Part shown: piece by piece, positions 11,120-24,296 of the stretch | Layout: each line of letters opens with the position of its first letter | Position numbering within the stretch: position 1 is the stretch's first letter | Source of the DNA: Eulemur rufifrons | Lineage: Eukaryota > Chordata > Mammalia > Primates > Lemuridae | Assembly (NCBI RefSeq): GCF_041146395.1 | Contig: NC_090999.1 | Coordinates: 72,421,001-72,485,000 of the forward strand | Length of the DNA: 64,000 bases | Direction: 5' to 3' | The notes under the pieces: generated by a model | What the model was told of the DNA's origin: nothing | The model's database searches: none | What the model saw: the letters and a program-made list of their open reading frames with translations, nothing else | Position numbers and translations under genes: made by a program

Positions 11120-12254
11120 CATATTTGGATGAAAAAAATGAAGGCAAAATTATCGGGCTTGAAAAATAATTGGCCATAGAAAAAGAGTGAAGTACATAGT
11201 GAATGCAATAGCTATATATGAAAAGGAAGAATATAGGACCAGCAGGAAATATGGCTGCAGAGAAAAAAAAGGGTTTGTTATACTAAGTAGGAAAAATGAG
11301 TGACTTTCCCTTTCCAACTATGTTTATATGTTACTTAGTTTCATTACATATGTAAGAGTTGGGGTAGAAAGTGGTGCTAAGCATAAACGTTCTCGTGTTT
11401 AACAGAAATGACATTTTATCTGTCACACTTCACTAATGGAGGAATGAGAAAAAGAGAGATACTGAAGAACTCAAGGTTAAAAGGGCAATTGCATCTGGTG
11501 TAACAATTTTGCACCAGATCTTATCTAAAATATTATTTGATTTTCATCTGTAAAACATATAAATAAAGAAATAGATCGGAAGTCTGTTGATATTAATTTT
11601 GTCTATTCAGTTTAGAAAAACTTTTTTTTAAACTTATTTTAGGAATGAGGACAAATTAGCTCCGGAAAGAAAGACTTTAAAGACTCATTACAATAGTTAA
11701 TATATATATATATACACGTAAGTAATTTTATGCCAGCCATGAGAAGAAGGAAGCCTGATACTCGTTATTGCAAAGACATACAGAAAGAAGAACATGATTC
11801 CAAAACACATTATACAGTGAAGGATACTAAGTATAATGAAGTCACTGCGTAGACATTAAGCATTATTTATTATATATTTTTCCAGTGGTTTTTCAGTTGA
11901 GAAGCAGCTACTGATTCTTTTCCTGTGGAGATATAAAAATATTCTTTCCTTCTTTTTGCATTCATTTAGAAACTGTAAACATAATATAGAAAATGCACAG
12001 AATTAGATAATATGGTTAATTTTCATATATAAGAAGGAAGCTGTTGAAATTCTAGAAAGAAAAAAATCACCTAAATGAAATAGCATTTATTTTTTGTTTA
12101 TATTTATGTATATTTTCAGAATTTGTAAAAATTGCACCAGCAATATCTAAGATAAATTCAACAATTATCATGTTTCAGGGCATATCCTAAGCATAATATA
12201 TATGACTTCCAGGCAATACACACACACACAGACATGCACACACAGCCCACACTA
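9331..12254. other. Unassigned AT-rich region with microsatellites
   Basis: About 2.9 kb with no gene or clear interspersed repeat. It holds a 30-bp GT repeat at 11089-11118, a short AT run at 11700-11714, a CA stretch near 12219-12242 and a small inverted repeat ATCTGGTG...CACCAGAT (11493-11519). Confidence 0.5.
11089..11118. repeat. (GT)15 microsatellite
   Basis: Thirty bases of uninterrupted GT dinucleotide. It creates an artefactual TH-repeat in the minus-strand frame 10962-11177. Confidence 0.95.
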
Positions 12255-12420
12255 AGTTAATGACCGTATGAAGTAAATATAAATGTTTTTATTCCCAACT
12301 TACCAATGAGCAAAATGCAGGAAAGAAAAGTAAGTATGTTGCTCAGTGTTATACAAGAAGTCATGGCTGAACTAAGGTTGCTGTTTAGGAGGTCTACCTT
12401 CTGAGGCTGCATTCCTGTTC
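12255..12420 (+). mobile_element. MIR SINE fragment
   Basis: The succession TATTCCCAACTTACCAATGAGCAAAATGCAGG, AAGTAAGTATGTTGCTCAGTG, CAAGAAGTCATGGCTGAACTAAGG, then TTCTGAGGCTGCATTCC follows the MIR core and 3' half (the 'gatgaggaaactgaggcacagag ... aagtaacttgcccaaggtcacacagc' order). Divergence is high. Confidence 0.55.
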
Positions 12421-15400
12421 AATGAAGATGGTTTGCAATTACAAGGAAGCAAAGCCTAAAAAAGTTATTAATATTATTCAAAAGCCCACTACTCATGTAT
12501 ATTGTGGAAATATATTTTTAAAATATCATAATTTCTGGATTCTTAATTTGGAGGTCATAGATAAGCTTAAAACTCATCCAAAATGCTATATTTGTGTGCA
12601 TTTCTTACTTTTCTTTCTTTTTTTTTTTTTTGCTAGAGGTTCCAAAACTTTCTTGAAATTCTCAAAGAGATACTTGACTAAAAATGTATAAGAACAATTG
12701 ATCTAACTCCAACCACTAATTTTAGCTGTGATAAAAATGAGGCCTGGATCTGCTATTGTATCTATGAATGGTACAACTTTGTTAGATCTATGAATGGTCC
12801 ACCTGCGGCAGACCTTGACCAGTGCTCCTCCCTCTATTGGGAAGGAAGGTCAGTGCTGCCTAGAGAAAAGAACACTGGACTCAGAGGGAACAAGAACAAA
12901 GATCAGAGCCTGTGGGATAAACCATTACTCAGGCTTCCACTGGATTCCCAGGTGTCTGTGTTGCTCTCTCTTCACTTTCTCTTGCCTTACCCCATCCCTC
13001 CCTCTAGAAATTTATTTTACTTTTTGATATTCAAAAGTTAGAAACTGTATCTGTCAATTTTGCACTGATAAAAAAGTTATTTTGCAAAATTCTACTCTGT
13101 TTTATATTCTTACATAGTTGCATAGTTGTCTCCCCTCATTCTTCATTAACAATGAAAGCAAATCTATAGAAATACTACTTTTTTTCCTTGGAAGAGGGAT
13201 AAAGATAAGAACTAATTCTGTAAGTAAATTTATAAAATTCTAGATTGCTAAATATTCTGCATTAATTTTGGGAAGTAGACCCTTAAATTTTAATTGTTAG
13301 AAGCTAGATGTCTAACTGACTTAATTTAACAGCCTAAAATCTTTCTAAATAAAAGCAAACTTTGGTGCAGCAGATAGACAAACTTAATCCAGATGACAAT
13401 GTAATACTTCAGCAGCCAGTCTTGAAGAGATTATTCAGGATGCAATCCAGTGCTACTGGTAACAGTATACATCACTGGAGATAAATCCAGAATAAATAAC
13501 ATGCTTGATGCTTTTAATTCCTTAAAATCAACATAAAAACCAGGCGAACTATTTCATGCCAGGTTTGACAGGTGGCGATAATGTTTGGGGAGGCATAGGA
13601 TATACTGCAGTGATAAAAATGAATGGTGCAGCATTTAAAGTGTGCTTGGGTAGAGAACAAAACAAGCCTGAAGAAGTTAAATTGAAGTGTTTCATAACAT
13701 ACCACTTTGCTGAGCTCCCTTAAACTACCTTGAAATATTTTCCACTTTTGGAAAGTTTTAGAGATCAGCAATGCATAAAATGGCATTCAGATGAATATAT
13801 GGATGGTAATTGTACAAAGTTAAGAGTTTGAAGAGAATAAAAAAAATGTATGCAAATGATTTGATTTTAATCTGTGACCTTACTAGCTTTGTGAAATCTT
13901 TGCAGTGCTTCAGATTTACTAATGCTACTAATTACAGGTTTTTACTTTGTCTCTGTGTGCATTATGAACCTCCTCCTATTTATAATCATACCAAAGGGAT
14001 TTTTATATCTTTTCTTTGCTGTCTGCAGTCAGATAGAACGTATCATTTTTAGTTTCAGTTTCCTATAACAGTGCAGTAGATAGAATTGTGATAATCAGAA
14101 TAATTGTGTATTAGCTTCTAAGAATGGGGACATGCTAAATGTTCATATTATGTGTCTTAGATCAAGTTTAAAAATTAGACAAAAATAATACTTCCAGTGG
14201 ATTCCCTCTGAAAAAAGAAAAAAAAATCATGAATTGAAAAGATAATCTGTACCAATCACAAAATAACATATTAAATTTTCATGCTCTTATTTTATTGACC
14301 AAGGAAAACATTTTTAAAATAACACCTTTAACTTATTAAGAGTACATTTGATAAATATACTTCTATTCTTCTGCCTAGATATAATTTTAAAGTCAAGTGA
14401 GATTTGTTTCTCTCTTTGCTTCCATGAGGAATACTACTTATGACTTCTGGAAGAATTCCCATATATTTTTATTTCTTCAAATCTATATAAAATTAATCTA
14501 TCCTTATTGAGTTTCTACTAAAAGTCAGGATTGATGCTCAATGCAATGTTTTCTCAAAGATATGTAAATTGTGATCCCAGCCTTCAGGTAATTATATTTC
14601 AGTTAAGAAAGATCTAAATAGAAGATTTTTTTTATGCACACTAAAATCAAATTATAAAATTTAAACAATTCAATTTTTTTCTAGATTTCTGAACTTCCAA
14701 ATAAGTTGCCTTTGATTTAAGTAAATGAGATCTTAGTTTTTAGAAAATGTGGAAAAATCAATAGTCATAGACTAAACAATTGAATACATAAGGAAAAAAT
14801 TGTTAGTTTATGATCATATTTGAAAGAGGAACATGCAACAGTAATATTATTTGAAAGATCTTCGCTTTTATTGCACAATATAAACAATAGGCATGGATAC
14901 TTATTTTGAATCTTCTTTTAAGCAGTTTTATGAACTTGGATAATTTTTCTTTCCATCTCAAAATATGCATAATTTCTCTTTATGGAGCAGCATTAATTTA
15001 AAAATTTAAGCCAATGTATAGAAATTCATTTTAGTCCTTATTTTGAAGTATCAATGTATGGGAGCATTCAATCTCACATTCTTAAAAAAATTTTATATTT
15101 GTAGTCAAGGATGAAGAGTGAATATAAAGCAATATGGAAAAAATGAAAGAGTTATGAAAAGCAATTATGTGTTCCTATATTTTAAAAAATAAATTCAATG
15201 AGCAATCATCTCTATATTTTATATGTCATATTAAAATGTTTTTTCATTTTATTAAATATTTTCAATACTTTTGTCAAAAATTTTCATTAGCAAAGGTTAA
15301 TTATAAATTTTATTGGGGGAATAGAAATTATTTATAGTTTTAATTCTATTCTGAAAGTTCTCATGTTTAGTCTATGAATTTTCTGTATGAAATAAAATTC

Positions 15401-16939
15401 CTTGTGAATATAGATGTTTATAAATTCTTCAATTTTTACTTTCTATGTAATATAAAATATATTTGAATGAATTTTTCTTTTTATATAGGCAATTTTGCTC
15501 TTTCTGTCTTATAAATTGAAAAGCCAACGAAAATGTAATATAATTACCATTGGAATGCATTCAAGTTCCTTGCTCTTTCACTCCTCAAAAGATACCCTAA
15601 GACAACTACCATTAAAACATCACATGAAATTGTTTAAACAGAGCCAATTGTTTTCTGTTAGCACCGCAGTAAATATTTTTTCAAAGAGCAATCAAGTACA
15701 AATGCACAATAAAATGTTCATAAAATATTTTTATTAATACAGTTTTGTGCAAAAGATGAGTTTAGACACCAATTTATCTATTAATTGAAAGTTTTAAATA
15801 ATTCTATTGCAAATGAATTGGTTTGAATATTTTTTATTTCTTTGTAACTAGATTTTATGCTTAAATTATAAATATGGAAGATGACATCCTAGCAAGCATG
15901 GAAAAATGAGTTTTCCTTCAATTGAGTGGCATCCAATATCACAATCAAGCAACACTGAGTAAAGCTGTGGATTTCACCCTATAAATCATGATTAGGTTTG
16001 AGTGTGATCCTTTAATGATCTTAAGTAATGAATTTTCTTCTGGTGTTCAAGCAGCAGGACAGGTCCCTGTGGCGGGAACATATGTCTGTCTTTAAAATTG
16101 CTGATTTGAAATGGTACCTCTTCAAATGTTCTCATTATAAACAACCTTTTATAATGGTTCCATGTTTTCCTTCTAATAATATTGTTTCTAAGATTAATTC
16201 ACTGTCTCGTTAAGAAGCCAGTAACAGTCTCTAGAGACAACTTCTTAGACACTAAATTTATTTTAGAAATTAATACTGTTAGAAGGAAAGAATAGAGCCA
16301 TTATAAAAGGCTGGAGAGAAGCTCCCCACACAGTCCTGACTCAGAAGAGAAAGCAATCTTAAATCTTGGCTTCTTTCCTCACACTGATGATAAGGGTGCC
16401 AATAAGTGCTGATTATGATGGTGGGTTTTATGAGGTAGACACCTGTTAAGTAGGAACTGGACTGTGACCATGAACTCATTTCCCACACACCACTAAACAG
16501 CTATCCATTTCTAATGACTTTTGGCCAATGTTCATTTCTAAGCCAGTAGTTCTAATATGGCCCAGATTGGTATTGCCCTATTTAAGCTCCCCTATGTATG
16601 AGAATAAAACAGAACTGAAATTATCTTTTTTGAGCAGAAACACAATACAAAATGGTACATTACATTTAAAAAGTTTAAAGAAAAATAATTGAATAATGAA
16701 AATAATATTATTTTCATCTGTAAGTATAAAAAACAGATACAGATATGTTATATAACATTCCTATGCAATATACATGAACTCAATGTTGTAGCCATGTCAA
16801 TGTGTAATTCTATGAAGAGGGACGCACACGAACACAGAGCAGTGTTGCTATAGCCCACCTTAATATTGTTCCTATACCCATGCACACCCCTTTGAGTTTC
16901 TGTGTAGTGCTTCTCAAACACAGCTCCAGAAATTTTCAT
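12421..16939. other. Unassigned AT-rich region
   Basis: About 4.5 kb without a recognised gene or repeat. A T-run at 12619-12631 has no matching duplication that I could find. A slightly GC-richer patch at 12790-13010 has overlapping open frames in two phases and no splice context. Several frames of 60-90 codons (13514-13786, 15495-15737, 16279-16488) look like chance in AT-rich DNA. Confidence 0.45.
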
Positions 16940-17345
16940 TCCAGTCTATTTTTCTAGGCTTATCTTCAAACATCTCCATCTTTCCCAAATGCACATACAT
17001 CTTCTGTTTCAGTTATATCAGACTGATCATTACTTTATTACGGACCCTGAGCTTTCTGCACTGTCTTTACCTATATCTTTTTATTCTCACTAATAATTTT
17101 CCCCCAATAAGTCTACCTACAAAAACCCTTTTAATTTTACAAAGTCCTATTTAAGTGATGTTATCTCTATATATTCTTCCTCTGTTCTCTTATTTAGAAT
17201 TAATACCTCTTTCTTTGATGTTTACATGGTAACTTACACCTCTCTCATATCACTGATCAAGCATATGAATACTTTACTCAAATGATTACATATGCTCAAT
17301 TACTTATATTCCCAACTAGATTATAAATTTCATGGGTTCTGTAGC
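16940..17345 (+). mobile_element. L2-like LINE 3' fragment (probable)
   Basis: The text moves from a pyrimidine-rich segment to TTAGAATTAATACCTCTTTC and ends CCCAACTAGATTATAAATTTCATGGG, resembling the 3' region of L2-class repeats ('ccccactagactgtaagctccttgaggg'). The exact subfamily cannot be set. Confidence 0.4.
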
Positions 17346-18842
17346 TGCACCCTAACAATTGGTCAAGCAGAGATAGTGCTGTGATCTAGCATCAATGGGA
17401 GCAAATGTGAGGCAAGAAAAATCCAGGGAAGGGGAACGGTAAATCGATCCTAGGCAGGTAGTTGGTAAGGGGGAAAGCTCTTAAAAAAACTTTTTGATTA
17501 TATTCTCTACATTCCTCATAGTTCATATTTCTTCCTTGAAAATGCTTTTAATCCATCTCTTAATACTTATGTCAAGTACTGTACCTTAATTTGTTGAAAA
17601 AGTATCACGTTTTCTCAGGTGGAAAAACTGCTGCCCTTTCTTGCGCTCTACATGCATTTGAGTCTGTGCTATGCAAATATGATAATGAAACTCAGAGATG
17701 CTTGTTGATATGCTGTTTTTCAATGGATAAGTCTAAAATCCTGATGAAAATAAAATCTGCTCTGATTTTCACATTTATAAACTAAGACACCATCTGACAA
17801 CTGGACAGCAATATGCAAACAGACTTGCTGTGATTTCTAAGCAGCTTTTCCTGTAATTCAGATGTGCACAGTGCAGAAAGTCTCCTGTGCTTTCCACACA
17901 CGTCCAAAGTAATTGTTCTAAATCTGATACGAACCTGTCCCCTTGTCCCAGCAATAAAACTAGTACTATGGGAGTTAAATTGGGGTAGGAGGAAGAGATT
18001 GTGCCTACCAAATATTTTCAGAATGATCCCAAATTATATCTATCTTTCTGCCTTGGAACTGACATTGGTGTTAAGACCGTGGTGGATCAGTTCCAGCCCA
18101 AACAACTCTGGTTTTATGTATATAGAAATAAAATGAGCTTTGGGTTAAGCTAATCAGCTTAATAACAACATCAGCATCTGCTCAGCCTTAACAGCTATTC
18201 CTAACCTTGGTTGGGTTCCTACTTTGCATCCTAATCTTCCAGAGTGAAGATTCTTATCATATAACCCAACTCCCTGCCTTGTACCTCAAGTGTAACGACC
18301 AACTATTGAGCCCCATCTTTTCCTTTTGCACAACTACATTTACTTTATCCATGTGAATGTTCCACTTTGCCTTCTCTGTGACATTTATGGAGTTTAACAA
18401 ACCTACTGTCTCTTACTTATAACTTTATCTGTACACTTCACATAGTGGTTTTTTAAAAATTATTTTACACTCCTATCACTGCTGATCACATAGCAGTTTT
18501 GATTCTTTATTACTATGCTTTAGTATTTTGCTTGCCATACATAATATATATCTTTTTTCATACCCTTGGCTTGACAAAACTGTTCATTCATCATTTATAT
18601 TTCATGATTCTGTGTTCTAATGTTTATCTTCCTCATTGATCCTTTAATGTTGTCTTCAGTGTCATTTCTGTTAACATCTGCTAGAAGATAGCTGATAATT
18701 TGCCCACTGATAAGAGGTATGCCTCCTTTTAAAATATAATTGAATGTAATAAGCTCTCTAGAAATGTGTAAATATGGACAACCTCAGGTCCTACTCCTGC
18801 CTTTTTATTTTCAGGACCCAAGCTAAATTATCAAGGAAGTTT
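17346..18842. other. Unassigned sequence
   Basis: No gene or confident repeat. Part of 18220-18400 is pyrimidine-rich and may be another old L2-class piece. The overlapping frames on both strands at 17775-18136 have no supporting features. Confidence 0.4.
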
Positions 18843-18856
18843 AAGAAATGGGAATG
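18843..18856. repeat. Alu target-site duplication, left copy
   Basis: AAGAAATGGGAATG, identical to 19204-19217. It directly precedes the T-run of the Alu. Confidence 0.97.
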
Positions 18857-19203
18857 TTTTTTTTTTTTTTTTTTTTTTTTTTTTGTTGAGACAGAGTCTC
18901 ACTTTGTTGCCCAGGCTAGAGTGAGTGCCGTGGCGTCAGCTTAGCTCACAGCAACCTCAAACTCCTGGGCTCAAGCGATCCTACTGCCTCAGCCTCCCGA
19001 GTAGCTGGGACTACAGGCATGCGCCACTATGCCCGGCTAATTTTTTCTATATAGATTTTTTTAGGTGTCCATATAATGTCTTTCTATTTTTAGTAGAGAC
19101 GGGGTCTCGCTCAGGCTGGTCTCGAACTCCTGACCTTGAGCAATCCACCCGCCTCGGCCTCCCAGAGTGCTAGGATTACAGGCGTGAGCCACCGCGCCCG
19201 GCC
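18857..19203 (-). mobile_element. Full-length young Alu, strepsirrhine type
   Basis: Antisense dimeric Alu about 347 bp long. It has a 3' poly(A), seen as about 28 T at the left, then GAGACAGAGTCTCACTTTG, and ends GCCACCGCGCCCGGCC. Compared with human Alus it has extra sequence next to the middle A-rich region (about 19039-19091, with TATATAGATTTTTTTAGG and GTGTCCATATAATGTC). This variant is known from lemur and related strepsirrhine Alus. The perfect 14-bp flanking duplication and low decay indicate a recent insertion. The open frame at 18925-19173 is an Alu artefact. Confidence 0.97.
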
Positions 19204-19217
19204 AAGAAATGGGAATG
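19204..19217. repeat. Alu target-site duplication, right copy
   Basis: AAGAAATGGGAATG, identical to the copy at 18843-18856. Confidence 0.97.
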
Positions 19218-20294
19218 AACTATACTTATTTTGCTAACTTGATGACCTGCAGTATGTATAGATCCTTTCTGGAAACAGATTCCATCAGTGCCCAGGAGAC
19301 TTTCTGTCCTCAGTCACAGCTCTTTGGATATGCATTTTGTGCCTTACCCAAGGTCAGCAAATCCATAGGCTCGTAAGTCATCTGTAGCTTGCCCTAGTTT
19401 GAAAAGGAGGACAGAACCAATCAGGTTCTCTCACTTGGGAATTTGAAATAGAAGAACAAGTCAGTTAGCAGCGGAAGTTGAGAATAAAAACGATGGCATA
19501 AGGTATGATTACATCTAGGAAGACAGGCTGAATTTATAAAGAGCAGAAACTGTGAGGAAAATTAGACAAAATTATGTGTTAGGGAAAATTCATACCATAA
19601 GTAAAGTGAGAATAAGGAAGTGGAAAATGGAAGAGACACATATTAAAAACAAATGGGCAAAGCACTAGGGAGGAGGCCTCAAAATTCTTACTGTTGAAGT
19701 TTCTGAAACTATATGGAATTCTTCCAGTTTTAAAAGGAGAGTCCTTTCTCTATGATATTTAGTGTGTTTCTTTCTGATAGTTTACACTGGATTCCTACTG
19801 TCCTCATTCCTACATAAATATTGATAATATGAATGCATATTTTTAAAATTAATTTCTCATTACTTGAAAAAACTTTTGTGTATCTTTGTTCTTTCCAACC
19901 CAAAGTGCCATAATACAGCATGGAGGTTGTTCTTCCCCCACCATCTGCATTGTCCTGTACAAAGTAAGAAATATAAAGGTTTGAATAACACTAAAACATA
20001 ACTATTTTCTTCTTGTCTGAATGATTTTAATTTCCTGACCTACAACAATCATATATGACATACATTTAAAGTTGATATTTTGTTATAGTTATATGTAAAT
20101 ATATAGAAGGAAATAATCTTTACTTGGATCATTTAAAAAGAAATAAAACCTATCATTGATAAAAGATAACACTATTATTAAAATATAAACTAAATTTTAT
20201 GTAACTTGTTTTAATTTTCCCCTAAATTGAAATAAACAGTTCGTGCAATTTGGGGATATGTGATTAGGAGAGGTCATTTGTTTTTTATGAGCCA
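19218..20294. other. Unassigned AT-rich sequence
   Basis: About 1.1 kb with no gene or repeat that I can assign. Confidence 0.4.
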
Positions 20295-20857
20295 TGTGTT
20301 AGGTAGCTTTAGGCAGGCCTCAGTGATCTTCATCTGCTGATACTCATGCTTTTTTGAAATTTCCTTCCCTTGAATATGGTCTAAACTTATTGACTGCTTT
20401 TAAGAAACAGACTATGGCAGAAGTAATGGAATGTTATTTCTTAGCATAGATTACCAGAAAACTGTAGCTTCCATTTTGCATGCTCACTATTGCTCTTATT
20501 TACTAGCTCTTAAGGAAGATAATTACTCTGTAAAGATTTACAGGACATGGAACTGAGCAAAGTCTTTGACCAAACACTATAACTTGAGAACTTCAGTCCA
20601 ATAGCTCACAAGGGATCAAATATTCCAAGACTATGTGAATGAGTTTGGAAGCAGATCCTTTTCCCATTGGTCCTTCATCTGAGAACCAACCCTGGCAGAT
20701 ACTTTGATCACAACCTGTGAGAGACATTGAAGCAGAGGCACCCAGCTAAGCCAAGCTGGAATTCCTGACCACAGAAATTGCGAAATAATAAATGTCTGTT
20801 GATTTATGCCACTAAGTGTTGGGCAAATTATTATGCAGCAGTAGATAACTAATATCA
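20295..20857 (+). mobile_element. Solo LTR, MaLR/MLT1-like
   Basis: The segment starts TGTGTTAGGTAGC and ends TAACTAATATCA, so it has TG...CA ends. It contains a polyadenylation signal in GAAATAATAAATGTCTG, followed by TTTATGCCACTAAGTGTTGG and TTATGCAGCAGTAGATAAC, the canonical 3' part of an old mammalian MaLR-type LTR. Internal text (ATGGCAGAAGTAATGGAATG) fits the same LTR. No internal retroviral coding sequence adjoins it. The subfamily name is uncertain. Confidence 0.7.
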
Positions 20858-21394
20858 CTATCAAAAATTTTAATTTTTATTGTGAAAAATTGTTAAGATG
20901 AACAAAAGCTCCTACTTGTAAAAAAATCAAATGCCGTCTTGTCATTTCTAGGAAGATAACAAAAAGAGGTTCTCACTTGTCTCATTTCTCACTTCTATAC
21001 ATCCTGATAACCATCAAATTTAACCTATAGATAAATTTCTTATTGTTATATGCTTGATTGAAAAAGTTTACTGTGACACATTATGATCAATAGATAATAT
21101 CCCACCTTTTCTTATATACTAGTTTGTTTTTTTAACTTCAATTTTTGTATTGATTGTAATAATTTAAACTTATAGGACAAAACATCAACATGATCTTTCT
21201 GTTCATTATACTTCAGTTTCACTTTCTACAGAGTATCTTTTCATATGTATGTAATAAAATCTTTTAAAACAAATCACTGGATCAACATGAAGTTTCTTCT
21301 CTAAGTTTTTAGTTTTTAATTATAGTAACACTTATAGTATATATTCTATATTTTTTCCTTTTGTGGGTTCTTTCTTTGAGCTGGTTTGGCTTAC
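20858..21394. other. Unassigned AT-rich spacer between two LTRs
   Basis: No gene or repeat recognised. No retroviral gag, pol or env text lies between the two LTRs, and they point in opposite directions, so this is not a provirus. Confidence 0.45.
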
Positions 21395-21880
21395 CTATTT
21401 CTCTTTACCAAAACACCCCAAAACTTAGTGTCAAAAATAACAAACATTTATTTGCCCATTAATCTGCAATTTGGGTAGGGCTCATTTTTGTTTTACATGA
21501 TTGGCTGGGATAATTCATGCAGTGCACTTGGCTCAGAACCTGACCGGAATTGAAATATCCAACATATCTTTGATCACATGAAAGGTGCCTCCGCTGCTAT
21601 GTCTGGTACAGCTATGTGTTGGCCAAGCAAATCGAGCTTTTTCCCTGTTTGTTTTCTATAGTAGAGAAGCCAAACCTTTTTACGTGTTACTTCAGGGCTC
21701 CAAAAGATTGAAAGGTAAAGCTGTCAGACTTCTTAAGATCAAGGCATGAAGCTACTGCAGTGTCAATTTTATTACATTCTATTGATAAAAATAAATCCCA
21801 AGGCTAGGCTATCATCTATGGGAGGAGAAACAGACAAGAGCGCTTGATAAGAGTGGCATCTGCATTCAGGAATGGAGGAA
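21395..21880 (-). mobile_element. LTR, MaLR/MLT1-like, reverse orientation
   Basis: CCCCAAAACTTAGTGTCAAAAATAACAAACATTTATTTGCCC is the reverse complement of the polyadenylation end of a MaLR-type LTR. Downstream, TTACATTCTATTGATAAAAATAA fits the 'cattctattggtcaaa' block of the same family. The element is well diverged and its far boundary is approximate. Confidence 0.55.
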
Positions 21881-22854
21881 TTGATGGTGGCTATATTTGG
21901 GAATTATTTATTACAATGCTCAGGAGGTTTCAGCTGTAGTTATATGATTCCTGTTCTTGGTTATGGCTTTAGGAAGAAAGATAGAAAATTTAGTAGAGTC
22001 AAAGCTTGCTAAACTTAAAAAAAAATAAAGATTAACGAAATTCAAATGAAAGTCAGCATATCCCTGCTCTGTAGATTTGAAATTATAACCATACAAAAGG
22101 TGGAAGAGACTGAAACATTTTTAGATGGAGCAAGGGATATTAAAGTCCCAAAATAAACACTATCTGAGTGGCAGGGGAGTCAGCAGAAACTTTATAGTTT
22201 AGTGGAAACTGATGATGAAAGGAAAGCATTGAGGGGGGAAAAAAGTAGGTAAAGATAATCTTTAAAGAGTTAGAACAGTGCCTGGCTCTATAGTTTAAAC
22301 TGAGAAGAGAGGCAGTTTCCCTGTCAAAAGATATTAATAAAAGAAATAGCCACATGATATGTTCTAGAGATTTATGGTCTACATTGTGATTTGTTGAGCC
22401 CCTGTTGCTTCCAGAAGTATGGTATTCATATTGTTAAAAATACAGTAGAAGTGAGATAAACTGTGTATGTAATCTTAAAATTTTCGTTTGCTTTAAAATA
22501 TGAAATCTTATCGTATTTTTAGAGGAGGATTGAGGAGGTTGCTATCAGTGAGTAAAAGTAAATGGAAGGACTTACATAAGTTATTTGGAATAGAATATAA
22601 TGTGCACATTATAGTTCAGGGAATAATGATATCATAGCAAATAAAAAACTTTTCAGAAACTGAATTAAGGGGATACTCCTAGACAATTAGAATGGTATCT
22701 GAAAGCTATATTATTTCTGCAAAATTTATTTGTATGTTAATAGAAATTAAACTATATTTAACCAACTAGTATATAATTCTATTCCAGAATGATTTATAAT
22801 AAACAATTTACTAAGAAATTATACTAGAATGTTGGTTATATTTATCTATATATT
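21881..22854. other. Unassigned sequence
   Basis: No gene or confident repeat. The frame at 22140-22355 is likely chance. Confidence 0.4.
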
Positions 22855-24296
22855 TAACATCTTAATTGAGATGTAACTATATATCTTAAAATTCACACAT
22901 CTAAAATGTGCAATTTGATTTTTTTAATATATTCACAGAGTTGTGCAAACATTTTGACTTAATTATAGAACATTTTCATAACTCCCACAAGTAAGTCTGG
23001 TACCCATTAGCAGTCACTCCCCATTGCTACCTACCACCCCACACTCACATCTGGACAACTACTGATTTACTTTCTGTCTATACAGATTTACTTATTCTCA
23101 GCATTCCATAAAAATGGAATCAAAGATTAAGGTGTATTTGTCAATGGATTCTTTCACCTACCATAATGATTTTAAGATTTATCTATATAATAAGATGTAT
23201 GAGTACTTCAATTTTTTCTATTGCTGGATAATATTCTATTGTAAGAATATATCACATTTGTTTTATCCATTCAATAGTTGATGAACATTTGAATTGTTTC
23301 TAATTTTTGACTATTAGCAATAATGCTGCTATCTATGATCACTTATGAATGAGTTTATGTATGGATGCATATTTTCATTTCTACTGGCTATCCCTAGGAG
23401 AGAAATTGCTGGATCATATGATGACTCAATGTTTAATAATTTTAGGAACTGTCAAAAATGTTTTTCATAGTGACTTCACCATTTTACATTTCACCAACAA
23501 TGAATGGCGATTCTAATCCTCCTGTTCTTGTCCACCTTTTTGATTATAGATATTCTAGTGATTTTGGAATGTCTCATTGTTGTTTTGATTTACATTTTTT
23601 TAATGACTGACTAACGATTTTGAGCAGCTTTTTCTTATACTTATTGGACATTTGTACATCTTCTTTGGATAAATGTCTATTCAGATCTTTTGCCCAATTT
23701 TTAATTGGTTATTTGTCTTTTAATTATTGAGTTGCAAATGTCCTTTATATATTCTAGAAACAAATCTGGGTAGGATATATAATCTAAAATACTAGAATTC
23801 TGTGGTTTTTCTTTTTCATCACTTTATTGATGATGATGTTTTGTGTACAAACTTTATTTTAATTGTATATAGTCAAGTTTATGTTTTCCTTTGTTGCTTG
23901 TGATTTTGGCTTTGTAGCTAAGAAAATATTGCCTAATCCAAGACTGTCATGTTTTATTCCTATGTTTCATTCTTAAAATTTTAGATTCTGGCTCTTACAT
24001 TTAGGTCTATGATGCATTTTGAGTTAATTTTTATGTATGGTATTAGATAGGAACCTGACATCATATTTTTGTATGTGAATATCCAATTATCCCAGCACTA
24101 TTTGGTGGAGAAGACAAATCTTTCTCAACTAAATCAATTTGATACCCTCATTGAAAATCAATTATCATATATGTAAGGATTTATTCCTGGATTTTCGATT
24201 CTGTTCTATCGATCTAGATGTTTATCCTTATAGCTTGGTTACACTTGGTTTGAATTACAGTAGTTTTATAGAATGTTTTGATATTGGAAGGTATGA
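22855..24296 (-). mobile_element. Old L1 (L1MC/L1MB-like), 3' UTR and ORF2 C-terminal part
   Basis: From left to right: the 3' UTR block around TTAATTGAGATGTAACTATA and ACACATCTAAAATGTGCAAT, then antisense ORF2 with TTGCTGGATAATATTCTATTG, AGCAATAATGCTGCTATC, AGAGAAATTGCTGGATCATATG and CAGATCTTTTGCCCAATTTT, ending near TTTTGATATTGGAAGGTATG. This is the normal order for an L1 on the minus strand, truncated at its 5' end. No frame is intact. Confidence 0.85.

Noticed and set aside
12619..12631. T-run as the tail of another retroposed element
   Set aside because: No matching duplication found downstream and no recognisable element body.
12790..13041. GC-richer patch with two overlapping frames as an exon
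   Set aside because: Two phases are open equally, with no acceptor/donor pair or family; possibly a decayed SINE.
18925..19173. 82-codon frame with LPSSWDYRH text
   Set aside because: Standard Alu-antisense translation.
20295..21880. A provirus bounded by two LTRs
   Set aside because: The LTRs are in opposite orientation and the interval holds no gag, pol or env text.
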